A stretch of DNA of 8,738 nucleotides from Syntrophorhabdus sp. GTDB lineage: Bacteria; Desulfobacterota; BSN033; UBA1163. Location: the NCBI GenBank assembly GCA_020724025.1, contig DYHU01000153.1:1-8738 (forward strand). The letters are read 5' to 3'. Both the position numbers and the translations under genes were made by a program. Within the stretch, counting starts at the first letter, position 1. Every line of letters begins with the position of its first letter. This document shows positions 1 through 5,407 of the stretch, in pieces. The notes below the pieces were generated by a model. That model did not search any database and was not told the DNA's origin. It saw nothing but the letters and a program-made list of their open reading frames with translations.

Positions 1-28
1 ATTGTAACCCGTATGGAGTGGATGTCAA
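1..28 (-). promoter_or_regulatory. Candidate sigma-70 promoter firing leftward out of the window
   Basis: On the minus strand a perfect -35 hexamer TTGACA (plus 23-28) is followed after 16 bp by TACAAT (plus 1-6), which matches the -10 consensus at five of six bases. Transcription would start just beyond the left edge, so the gene it serves is not visible. No long minus-strand reading frame crosses this stretch, consistent with an upstream region. The match is good, but no transcript evidence exists here. Confidence 0.5.
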
Positions 29-50
29 CCCAGGGGGAGGGAAACTATTA

Positions 51-269
51 CCCCCCAGTTATGGGATGGTATTTGACCCGAAAGGGTCGGAAGGTTCTCC
101 CTCCAAAACCTTGTAAAGCGGTCATAGAGGTCATTCAAATCGACCATCCCGCCGTTTGCATTGTGATTTTAGGAAGCGAACCTACGCAGTTCAACGGATA
201 GTGGTTTCGCTTCAAGGTTTTTCCAGAAGAACCTCCCGACCCTTTTTTATCTCTTTAACTGGGGAGTTA
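51..269. repeat. Imperfect inverted duplication, two diverged arms in a gene-free region
   Basis: The reverse complement of 81-113 aligns without gaps to 213-245 with 27 of 33 bases identical. Farther out both arms also carry TAACTGGGG (as its complement at 53-61, directly at 256-264). The arms face each other across about 100 bp. Read in matching frames, both encode NLPTL and, a few residues later, NWGV, so they may be remnants of a duplicated coding segment rather than plain DNA palindromes. Local hairpins are also present: GACCC-GAAA-GGGTC at 75-88 and TAACT-GGGG-AGTTA at 256-269. The region 1-275 contains no gene I can support. The nature of the element is unknown. Confidence 0.5.
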
Positions 270-275
270 CGGAAA

Positions 276-710
276 CTATTTTTTCTCTTTCTTGAGGAAG
301 GGATGAGGGATTCCCTTGCGGTAGGCAAGGGCCTGGCAGGAGGCGATGGGATGATCCTGGTCATCGAAAACTTTGATTTCACAGAGTGAAGTCTTCTGGG
401 TTTGATGATACTCCCTTGCCTCGGCAATCAAACGGCTGCCCGGTGAGGGAGGGGAAAGATAGGTGATATTTATATTAAGAGCCACAGCAAGGGTTCCATG
501 GGAATTGGAGGCGGTCTCAAAGGCTTCATCGATCAGGGCAAAGAGCGCTCCCCCATGGGCCATGCCGAAGAGATTTTCCATATCCGGAGTGAATTTCATC
601 TCCACCCTGGAGTATCCATCATCCATATCGACCAATTTAAGCCCGAATTTTTTTGCAAAGGGCTCCTTCTTCACCTGTTTAAAAAAAGCCTCTTTTAGCT
701 TTTTATCCAT
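276..710 (-). CDS. PaaI-family hotdog-fold acyl-CoA thioesterase
   Basis: A 144-residue cytosolic protein of the single-hotdog PaaI/4HBT type, which hydrolyses acyl-CoA or aryl-CoA thioesters, usually as a tetramer. The diagnostic stretch is residues 46-61, N-L-F-G-M-A-H-G-G followed by A-L-I-D. Asn46, the His52-Gly-Gly turn and Asp61 match the family's substrate-binding and catalytic positions. The second half has the expected strand pattern (NINITYLSP, then CEIKVFDDQDHPIASCQALAYRK), and the tail is lysine-rich. Length is normal for the family. The ATG is preceded by GGAGG (complement of 717-721) with a 6-nt spacer, which fixes the start. It lies downstream of the histidine kinase on the same strand but about 200 bp away with a REP-like element between, so co-transcription is uncertain. 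Substrate cannot be told: phenylacetyl-CoA-type and general housekeeping thioesterases look alike. No clear promoter of its own was found. Confidence 0.88.
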   Translation of the reverse strand: MDKKLKEAFFKQVKKEPFAKKFGLKLVDMDDGYSRVEMKFTPDMENLFGMAHGGALFALIDEAFETASNSHGTLAVALNINITYLSPPSPGSRLIAEAREYHQTQKTSLCEIKVFDDQDHPIASCQALAYRKGIPHPFLKKEKK

Positions 711-768
711 GAAATGCCTCCATTATCTTTCTAACAGACTGCCGAAAAAGCCTTTTTTAAACTTAAGA

Positions 769-839
769 TGTCATTCCTGCGGAAGCAGGAATCCAGTCTT
801 TTAAAACCTATCTGGACTCCCGCTTTCGCGGGAGTGACA
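769..839. repeat. REP/BIME-like double hairpin
   Basis: Two 28-bp units face each other: 769-796 (TGTCA ... CCAG) and 812-839 (CTGG ... TGACA), 23 of 28 identical when one is inverted. Each unit contains its own 8-bp perfect hairpin, 773-792 with a GGAA loop and 816-835 with a TTTC loop. Four of the five differences come as paired changes inside the stems, so both hairpins stay intact. This is the architecture of REP/BIME elements. It lies in the 200-bp gap between the kinase and the thioesterase; the rest of the gap (711-768, 840-910) holds the thioesterase ribosome site and otherwise nothing I recognise. Confidence 0.85.
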
Positions 840-910
840 GGAAAGGGAGGGTGTTTTTAGGGTTGTTCTCTAACTAAGTGTTTCTCTTAAACAGAAAGAG
901 GAATAGCTTT

Positions 911-2038
911 TTAAGCAGTGGAAGGAAGGTCCTCCGCTTCTGGTGAAACCCATTCCCGGCGAATGTGTCGTCTGCGGTCCTTCGGAAAAGTGAGCGTCAT
1001 CGTGGTTCCTCTTCGGAGCCGGCTGTCGATCCGGATTTTTCCTCCGTGGTCTTCCACCACCCTCTTGACAAAAGTGAGACCCAGTCCCACCCGTTCAGGC
1101 CTTGTGGAAAAGAAAGGCTCGAAAATGCGATCGAGATTCTTCTTAGAGATCCCTTCTCCTTTGTCTGAGACGGAGATCTCCACATTCTCTTCATTACAAG
1201 CAAGAAAGACCCTTATTCTATTTCGATCTTTCTTCCCCTTGCCCTGTCCAACAGATTCGATGCTATTCTCCAAAATATGAGAAAGGGCCCGGGTCAGCAG
1301 GCCTCTATCAATGTAAAAGTATTCATCCCCTTCTAAAGACCCCTCTTCTAAATTGAAAGAGACTCCCTTCGCTTTCTCCTCCTGTGAAACGCTCTGGAGG
1401 GTTCTTTCCACGATCTCAAGAATATTCTCCCTCTGGAAAACCGGCCTGGGCATCTTAACCAACTCTTCCATCCGCCGGATCATCTCCTCCAGCCGATTCG
1501 TCTCCCGAAGAACCCGGTCGAGATAAGCTTCTGTCTTGGGTGAAGAAACGGATGCCTTCATGAGACGCCGGGTGTAGCCTCCGATTGAGGCAATCGGGTT
1601 CCGGACCTGATGGGCGATCTCCTCCACCATCATTCCGAGGCTTGCCCGGTGCCTCAACTCCAGTTTTTCCCTCTCCAGTCTCTTCAATCGCTGAATTTCC
1701 TGGAAAGAAAAGGTTAAAAAGGTCTCCCCGCCCTCCTTAAAAGAGGCGGTGGAGAGATAGACGAATATCCCCTTTCCATCCTTCTGCCGTAAGAGTCCAT
1801 CTCCTTCAAAACCGGCCTTATAAATGGCCAAATAAACCATGTTGGGGAGAAAATATTTCAGGTCTTCTTCGAAAAAAAAGGTCCGGATCCTCTGCCCCTC
1901 CATCTCCTCTCTCGAATAACCGAAGAGGTGTTCGGCATAACGGTTGGTATAGAGGATTTTTGAGTGGATGTCCGTGAGGACGAAAGCCACCTGGACAAAA
2001 TCGAGGAAAGGATGTCTGCTTTTCAGGATCTCAACCAT
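911..2038 (-). CDS. Soluble PAS-domain sensor histidine kinase (NtrB-like)
   Basis: A 375-residue two-component sensor kinase that would autophosphorylate on histidine and pass phosphate to a response regulator. Domains in order: an N-terminal PAS domain (about residues 7-113, with FGYSREEMEGQ and a KDGKGIFVYLS strand), a short coiled linker, a HisKA dimerisation domain with EIAHQVRNP (His143 the phosphoacceptor), and a HATPase_c domain with the N box around Asn258 (LENSIES), G1 box DKGEG at 292, F box FEPFFSTRP at 306-314 and G2 box GLGL at 318-321. No membrane segment or signal peptide is visible, so it senses inside the cell. The frame can extend five codons to a TTG at 2053, but neither start has a clear Shine-Dalgarno; I chose the ATG. 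No response regulator is adjacent, so it is an orphan here. The signal is unknown. Confidence 0.9.
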   Translation of the reverse strand: MVEILKSRHPFLDFVQVAFVLTDIHSKILYTNRYAEHLFGYSREEMEGQRIRTFFFEEDLKYFLPNMVYLAIYKAGFEGDGLLRQKDGKGIFVYLSTASFKEGGETFLTFSFQEIQRLKRLEREKLELRHRASLGMMVEEIAHQVRNPIASIGGYTRRLMKASVSSPKTEAYLDRVLRETNRLEEMIRRMEELVKMPRPVFQRENILEIVERTLQSVSQEEKAKGVSFNLEEGSLEGDEYFYIDRGLLTRALSHILENSIESVGQGKGKKDRNRIRVFLACNEENVEISVSDKGEGISKKNLDRIFEPFFSTRPERVGLGLTFVKRVVEDHGGKIRIDSRLRRGTTMTLTFPKDRRRHIRREWVSPEAEDLPSTA

Positions 2039-2070
2039 GGAATGTCCAGCCAAATGATCAAAGTGTCTTC

Positions 2071-2098
2071 ATTCTATTCCATCGTCTTAAAAAGTCAA
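2071..2098 (-). promoter_or_regulatory. Candidate sigma-70 promoter for the histidine kinase gene
   Basis: On the minus strand TTGACT (plus 2093-2098) and TAGAAT (plus 2071-2076) each match consensus at five of six positions with a 16-bp spacer. The predicted start falls about 25 bp ahead of the chosen kinase ATG at 2038. A CCATCGT box (2079-2085) lies inside the spacer, where a bound repressor would block polymerase. Confidence 0.5.
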
Positions 2099-2158
2099 GA
2101 ATTATTGTCCATCGTTCATAACCTCTCAGTTACGATGGATAAATGGTTTGTCGAATAT

Positions 2159-2249
2159 GTAACTCAGGGCTTTAGTCCCGCCCTGGCGGGAAAAAATCAG
2201 CCCTGCCCGCCCCGCTTCGCGGAGCGAGGCCGGGGAAGGGCTGAATTAC
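2159..2249. repeat. MITE-like palindromic element with nested hairpins
   Basis: The ends form an imperfect inverted repeat, GTAACTCAG (2159-2167) against CTGAATTAC (2241-2249), eight of nine matching. Inside are a perfect 7-bp hairpin TCCCGCC-CT-GGCGGGA (2176-2191) and a second stem CAGCCCT/AGGGCTG (2198-2204, 2237-2243) enclosing a GC-rich module at 2205-2236. A third copy of the stem arm, CAGGGCT at 2165-2171, can pair with the middle arm instead, giving alternative folds. The module at 2205-2236 recurs inside the glpA 3' end. No coding potential. It sits between the two divergent promoter candidates. Confidence 0.7.
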
Positions 2250-2322
2250 AGGTTATGGTTTACTTAAACACTCCGTAATTGAGGGGTTACCATCGTTCAA
2301 CGTTTAACGTCCATCGTATTCC

Positions 2323-2351
2323 TTGACAAATAGAGAAAATCTCGTTAAAAA
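2323..2351 (+). promoter_or_regulatory. Candidate sigma-70 promoter for glpABC
   Basis: A perfect TTGACA at 2323-2328, a 17-bp spacer, and TAAAAA at 2346-2351 (four of six -10 bases). The start would lie near 2358, giving a 5' leader of about 50 nt before the glpA ATG at 2410. CCATCGT boxes flank it (2311-2317 and 2354-2360). The -10 is weak, which would suit an activated or regulated promoter. Confidence 0.45.
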
Positions 2352-2409
2352 AGCCATCGTCGATGAGATAGAATATCCGAATCCAATGCCGAAGCCAAGA
2401 GAATTTTAA
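2323..2409 (+). other. Small coding-like frame abutting glpA (possible leader peptide or gene remnant)
   Basis: A short frame opening at a possible TTG (2323) encodes about 28 residues ending VDEIEYPNPMPKPREF, closes with TAA at 2407-2409, and is followed directly by the glpA ATG in the same frame. An internal ATG at 2386 would give only MPKPREF. The composition looks protein-like, but no ribosome site precedes either start, and the frame overlaps the promoter candidate. It could be a leader peptide that couples translation into glpA, the 3' remnant of a lost gene, or chance. Confidence 0.25.
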
Positions 2410-4002
2410 ATGAACCTGAAAACAGAAGTGTTGATCATCGGCGGAGGTGCAACCGGCGTTGGCATCGCAAGGGATTTATCCTTAAGAAGTATCCCCTCCA
2501 TCCTAATCGAAAAGGGAGATTTTCTATCCGGAGCCTCCGGAAGAAATCATGGTCTCCTCCACAGCGGCGGAAGATATGTGGTATCCGATCCCGAAGCGGC
2601 GCGTGAGTGCATTGCTGAAAACAGGATTCTGAGAAAAATTGCCCTCCACTGTATCGAGGAAACAGATGGCCTTTTCGTCTCTCTCCCCGAAGACGGCCTC
2701 GATTTCAGGGATCGATTTGTTGGCGCCTGCGAAGAGGCGGCCATCCCCGCCCATCTCCTCTCCCGTGATGAAACCCTCTCCTTGGAACCCGGACTCAATC
2801 CTGATCTCCTGAGCGCGGTCAAAGTTCCGGACGGGGCCATCGATCCATTCGAACTGGTCCTCGCAAATGCGAAGGACGCAGAGGCTCACGGAGCCACATT
2901 TCTCCTCCATACGGAAGTCACTTCCCTCCTTGTGGATGGAGATAGAGTGAAAGCGGTTTTTGCGAAAGACCTTCTCCATGGAGAGGAGTATCGGATCGAA
3001 GCCTCTTGTCTCATCAACGCCACTGGAGCCTGGGCAGACGAACTTCTGAAATTGGCAGGCCTTCGTATCGCCATGGCCCTTTCAAAGGGTTCGATGCTCA
3101 TCACCAATCAGAGACTTTCTTCCAGGGTGATCAACCGTTGCCGGCCTCCATCCGACGGCGATATCATCGTGCCCAACCATACTGTCTCCATTCTTGGAAC
3201 AACCTCCATCCGTCTCGAGGACGTCGAATATTTCGAGGTCACTCCTCACGAAGTCTCCCTCCTGATTGAAGAGACATCGAAGATGATCCCGGCCATCGAA
3301 AAGACCCGATTCATCCGGGCCTATGCAGGCATCCGACCCCTCTTTCAATCGGGAGAAAAAGGCGATGATCGTGCCATCAGCCGGGGATTTGTTCTGATCG
3401 ATCACGAAAAGAGAGATGGGATAAAGAATCTGATCACCATCACCGGAGGAAAACTGGTCACCTACCGGTTGATGGCGGAAAAGACCGTGGATCTCATCTG
3501 CCGGAAAATAGGAATCGATCTTCCCTGTTCCACCCATTTAAACCCTCTTCCTGACAAGGATCGGCCTTCCGGCTTAAAGGATCGACTCAAAACATTGGGG
3601 AAAGTAGAAACCCTATGTGATTGCGAGTTGGTCCGGAGGGAAGAGGTGGAAGAAGTTTTGAGGGAAGGGAAACTAATAAATCTTCAGGATATCCTTCATC
3701 GAACCCGGCTCGCCAAAGGGACCTGCCAGGGAGGTTTCTGTGTCCATCGGCTGTTAGGCATGTTAAACGAGCTGGGATTGGCAGAGGGAGATTCAAACAA
3801 AATATTGAAGGGGTTTCTTGAAGAGAGGTGGAAGGGAATTCGACCGGTACTCTGGGGATCCTCTGTTAAGGAAGAAGAATTGATCGAATCGATCTATAAA
3901 GGAATCTTTAATCTCACCCCCACCCACCCCTCCCCCCTCGCCCGCCCCGCTTCGCAGAGCGAGGCCGGGGAGGGGGAGGGTGAGGGAGGGGGGCGGAGTT
4001 AG
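2410..4002 (+). CDS. glpA: Anaerobic glycerol-3-phosphate dehydrogenase, subunit A
   Basis: The FAD-containing catalytic subunit that oxidises sn-glycerol 3-phosphate to dihydroxyacetone phosphate and works with GlpB and GlpC. The N-terminal dinucleotide fold is clear (VLIIGGGATGVGIARDL, residues 8-23), followed by IEKGDFLSGASGRNHGLLHSG, characteristic of GlpA/GlpD flavoproteins. The DAO-type domain runs to about residue 365 (ITGGKLVTYRLMAE near 345-357). A C-terminal BFD-like [2Fe-2S] domain has CDC at 403-405 and CQGGFC at 439-444, four cysteines in the expected pattern. The core ends near LIESIYKGIF (491-500); residues 502-530 (T-P-T-H-P-S-P then E-G-E-G-G-G) are Pro/Gly/Glu-rich and encoded by a palindromic repeat. 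The start lacks a good Shine-Dalgarno (only AGAG nearby) but directly follows an in-frame TAA, so reinitiation is possible. First gene of glpABC. Confidence 0.95.
   Translation: MNLKTEVLIIGGGATGVGIARDLSLRSIPSILIEKGDFLSGASGRNHGLLHSGGRYVVSDPEAARECIAENRILRKIALHCIEETDGLFVSLPEDGLDFRDRFVGACEEAAIPAHLLSRDETLSLEPGLNPDLLSAVKVPDGAIDPFELVLANAKDAEAHGATFLLHTEVTSLLVDGDRVKAVFAKDLLHGEEYRIEASCLINATGAWADELLKLAGLRIAMALSKGSMLITNQRLSSRVINRCRPPSDGDIIVPNHTVSILGTTSIRLEDVEYFEVTPHEVSLLIEETSKMIPAIEKTRFIRAYAGIRPLFQSGEKGDDRAISRGFVLIDHEKRDGIKNLITITGGKLVTYRLMAEKTVDLICRKIGIDLPCSTHLNPLPDKDRPSGLKDRLKTLGKVETLCDCELVRREEVEEVLREGKLINLQDILHRTRLAKGTCQGGFCVHRLLGMLNELGLAEGDSNKILKGFLEERWKGIRPVLWGSSVKEEELIESIYKGIFNLTPTHPSPLARPASQSEAGEGEGEGGGRS
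3913..3998. repeat. GC-rich palindromic repeat forming the 3' end of glpA
   Basis: Outer arms CTCACCC (3913-3919) and GGGTGAG (3978-3984) and inner C-rich and G-rich arms (about 3927-3935 and 3967-3975) enclose a module at 3940-3971 that is 31 of 32 identical to 2205-2236. The C-rich outer arms resemble those of the rplM-rpsI repeat. All of it is translated as the last 29 residues of GlpA, the stop TAG lying at 4000-4002 just beyond the repeat. Confidence 0.8.
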
Positions 4003-4048
4003 GAGTTCGTAGTAAAAAATCTAAATTAAATCTCCGAACTACGAACTC
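4003..4048. repeat. Hairpin in the glpA-glpB gap
   Basis: A perfect 11-bp inverted repeat, GAGTTCGTAGT (4003-4013) and ACTACGAACTC (4038-4048), with a 24-nt A/T-rich loop. It starts one base after the glpA stop. There is no T-run, so it is not an obvious terminator; it could be a processing or stability element. CTCCGAAC is repeated at 4033-4040 and again near 4052. It leaves glpB without a recognisable Shine-Dalgarno. Confidence 0.7.
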
Positions 4049-4071
4049 ATTACTCCGAACTTTTAAAAACC

Positions 4072-5298
4072 ATGCACTACGATCTCATCGTCATTGGAAT
4101 GGGTCTTTCAGGGTTGATGGCGGCCAGAACAGCCGCAGAGGCGGGCAAGGAGGTCCTGATTATTGGAAAAGGAATGGGCTGCCTCGCCCTCTTCTCCAAT
4201 ACGATCGATGTATTGGGAAATATCCCGCAAACGGCGGGTCTAAAAGATGGCCTTTCTCAATGGATCCAGAATCAACCAGGCCACCCCTATTCAAAGGTTG
4301 GATTACCAGGGGTTGAACAAGCCCTCTCATCATTTACTTCCCTTTTTCTATCCCCCTACTCTTTTCAAACCATAGGAGATCGAAATAGCTTCATACCCAC
4401 GGGGTCAGGGACGAGGAGGCCGACCTATCTCATCCCTGACACAATGGTTGCCGGAACCTCTGCTAAAGAAAAGAAGGCGCTCATTGTTGGGTTTAAGGGA
4501 TTCAGGGATTTTTATGCCAGTTATGTCGCCGGCCCGCTTAACTGGCGTGGGATTACCCTTCCCGTACCCGATCCACAAAACCAGGAAGTCTCTGCTACCG
4601 CCCTTTCAAGATGGATGGAAAAGGATTTTTTTAGAGACACCATCGGAAAGGAGATCAAAAATAATCTCAGCAATGAAACTTTTGTCGGTTTTCCAGCCAT
4701 CCTTGGAGTGAATGATCCCATAAAAGTTAAAATGGATCTGGAAGAAAAGATTGGAGTTGAAGTATTTGAAATCCCTACCCTTCCCCCTTCCATCCCTGGG
4801 ATGAGGGTCTTTAACCGCTTTAAGGAATGGCTGATCCGGAGAGGAGTCAACTTCCTTTCCGGCTACCCGATTTCAAAAGCTTTTCTGACAGGACCGAGAT
4901 GTGAAGGGATTTTTGTTCATCATCCCCCTGTCTTTAGCTTCTATTCTGCCGATCGCTTTATCCTTGCCACAGGCCGTTTCATCGGTGGAGGATTGGTGGC
5001 TGACCGGGAAAAGATTTCCGAGCCCATCTTCAACCTGCCCGTTGTCCAGCCCGGATCAAAGGAAAAATGGTTTGGGAAATCCTTCTTCGATGAACATCCC
5101 ATCCACCGGTCGGGTATTTTAACCGACTCCTCTCTCCGTCCCATTGATGAGGCAGGGAAGTTGATCCTAGAAAATGTCTGGGCGGCAGGCACGATCCTAA
5201 CAGGGCATCATTGCCTGGATGAGAAATCGAGGGAAGGGATTGAGATCGCGACAGGATATTGGGCAGCCAAATATGCAATGGAGGGTTCAGGAGGATAA
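4072..5298 (+). CDS. glpB: Anaerobic glycerol-3-phosphate dehydrogenase, subunit B
   Basis: The second soluble subunit of the anaerobic dehydrogenase complex, placed between the catalytic GlpA and the iron-sulfur GlpC. At 408 residues it is close to the E. coli protein. The N-terminal nucleotide-binding fold (YDLIVIGMGLSGLMAARTA, residues 3-21, glycines at 9, 11 and 14) is followed by a second-strand segment VLIIGKGMGCLALFSNTIDVLG that is typical of GlpB. The C-terminal part has the returning flavoprotein segment ILENVWAAGTILTGHHC and a helix IEIATGYWAAKYA. The start is the ATG immediately before the Rossmann strand; the 18 bases upstream contain no Shine-Dalgarno, so translation may depend on coupling across the 69-nt gap from glpA or on a leaderless-like mechanism. 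The stop overlaps a perfect AGGAGG that would serve the next gene. Confidence 0.93.
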   Translation: MHYDLIVIGMGLSGLMAARTAAEAGKEVLIIGKGMGCLALFSNTIDVLGNIPQTAGLKDGLSQWIQNQPGHPYSKVGLPGVEQALSSFTSLFLSPYSFQTIGDRNSFIPTGSGTRRPTYLIPDTMVAGTSAKEKKALIVGFKGFRDFYASYVAGPLNWRGITLPVPDPQNQEVSATALSRWMEKDFFRDTIGKEIKNNLSNETFVGFPAILGVNDPIKVKMDLEEKIGVEVFEIPTLPPSIPGMRVFNRFKEWLIRRGVNFLSGYPISKAFLTGPRCEGIFVHHPPVFSFYSADRFILATGRFIGGGLVADREKISEPIFNLPVVQPGSKEKWFGKSFFDEHPIHRSGILTDSSLRPIDEAGKLILENVWAAGTILTGHHCLDEKSREGIEIATGYWAAKYAMEGSGG

Positions 5299-5350
5299 TA
5301 AAATGGAAAAGGGGATAGGCTACTTTTTAATAATAGAAATTCAACCTTAA
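5289..5350 (+). other. Stranded ribosome site and start codon ahead of glpC, with 15-codon mini-frame
   Basis: AGGAGG at 5289-5294, overlapping the end of glpB, is followed after 8 nt by an ATG at 5303. That start opens a frame of 15 residues, MEKGIGYFLIIEIQP, which stops at TAA 5348-5350 inside the following palindrome. It is in the same frame as glpC, 105 nt further on. The best reading is that this was the original glpC initiation site, cut off by insertion of the palindrome. A real leader peptide is the alternative. Confidence 0.4.
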
Positions 5351-5396
5351 AGGGGTTGAAACGTTTTCGTCATAAAAAAGTAGCCTGTCCCCTTTT
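5307..5396. repeat. Palindromic mobile-type element between glpB and glpC
   Basis: Arms 5307-5328 and 5375-5396 are complementary at 21 of 22 positions, and the single difference is a U-G pair in RNA. A nested 7-bp stem TTCAACC/GGTTGAA (5340-5346, 5354-5360) sits in the loop. The arm has core GTAGCCTGTCCCCTTTT. Such small palindromes are commonly spread by IS200-like Y1 (RAYT) transposases, none of which is encoded here. The right flank TTTGGTTT matches that of the element after glpC. Confidence 0.8.
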
Positions 5397-5407
5397 TGGT
5401 TTTGGTT

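Larger units (their letters stand above)
2079..2360. other. Repeated CCATCGT boxes between divergent kinase and glpA genes
   Basis: The heptamer CCATCGT occurs at 2079-2085, 2109-2115, 2290-2296, 2311-2317 and 2354-2360, and inverted (ACGATGG) at 2132-2138. The 2109/2132 pair forms an inverted repeat; the 2354 copy is part of the palindrome CATCG-T-CGATG at 2355-2365. Copies lie within the kinase promoter spacer, just before the glpA -35 and just after its -10. This could be an operator set for a shared regulator, or low-complexity intergenic drift. Function is inferred from placement only. Confidence 0.4.

Noticed and set aside
25..147. 40-codon minus-strand frame with NDLYDRFTRFWRENLPTL
   Set aside because: Protein-like, but lacks a ribosome site and ends at the edge of the promoter candidate; treated as a possible remnant in the duplication finding, not as a gene.
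75..150. Run of small hairpins including GACCC-GAAA-GGGTC, considered as a riboswitch or small RNA
   Set aside because: It matches no RNA family I can recognise, and the stems are short enough to come from the repeat arms.
13..201. 62-codon open frame on the plus strand
   Set aside because: No ribosome site, it crosses the inverted-repeat arm, and its composition is not protein-like.
722..727. GATAAT as a -10 element for the thioesterase
   Set aside because: It abuts the Shine-Dalgarno, so the start point would fall on or inside the ribosome site, and no -35 lies upstream.
769..839. Tandem hairpins considered as a short CRISPR array
   Set aside because: Units are inverted rather than direct, only two copies exist, and no cas genes are present.
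840..910. Terminator for the histidine kinase
   Set aside because: Only a 5-bp stem (CTCTT/AAGAG) without a T-run was found.
2524..2979. 151-codon antisense frame inside glpA
   Set aside because: Shadow of a strong coding region; no ribosome site and no recognisable motif.
3082..3537. Second 151-codon antisense frame inside glpA
   Set aside because: Shadow frame over conserved GlpA sequence with no independent support.
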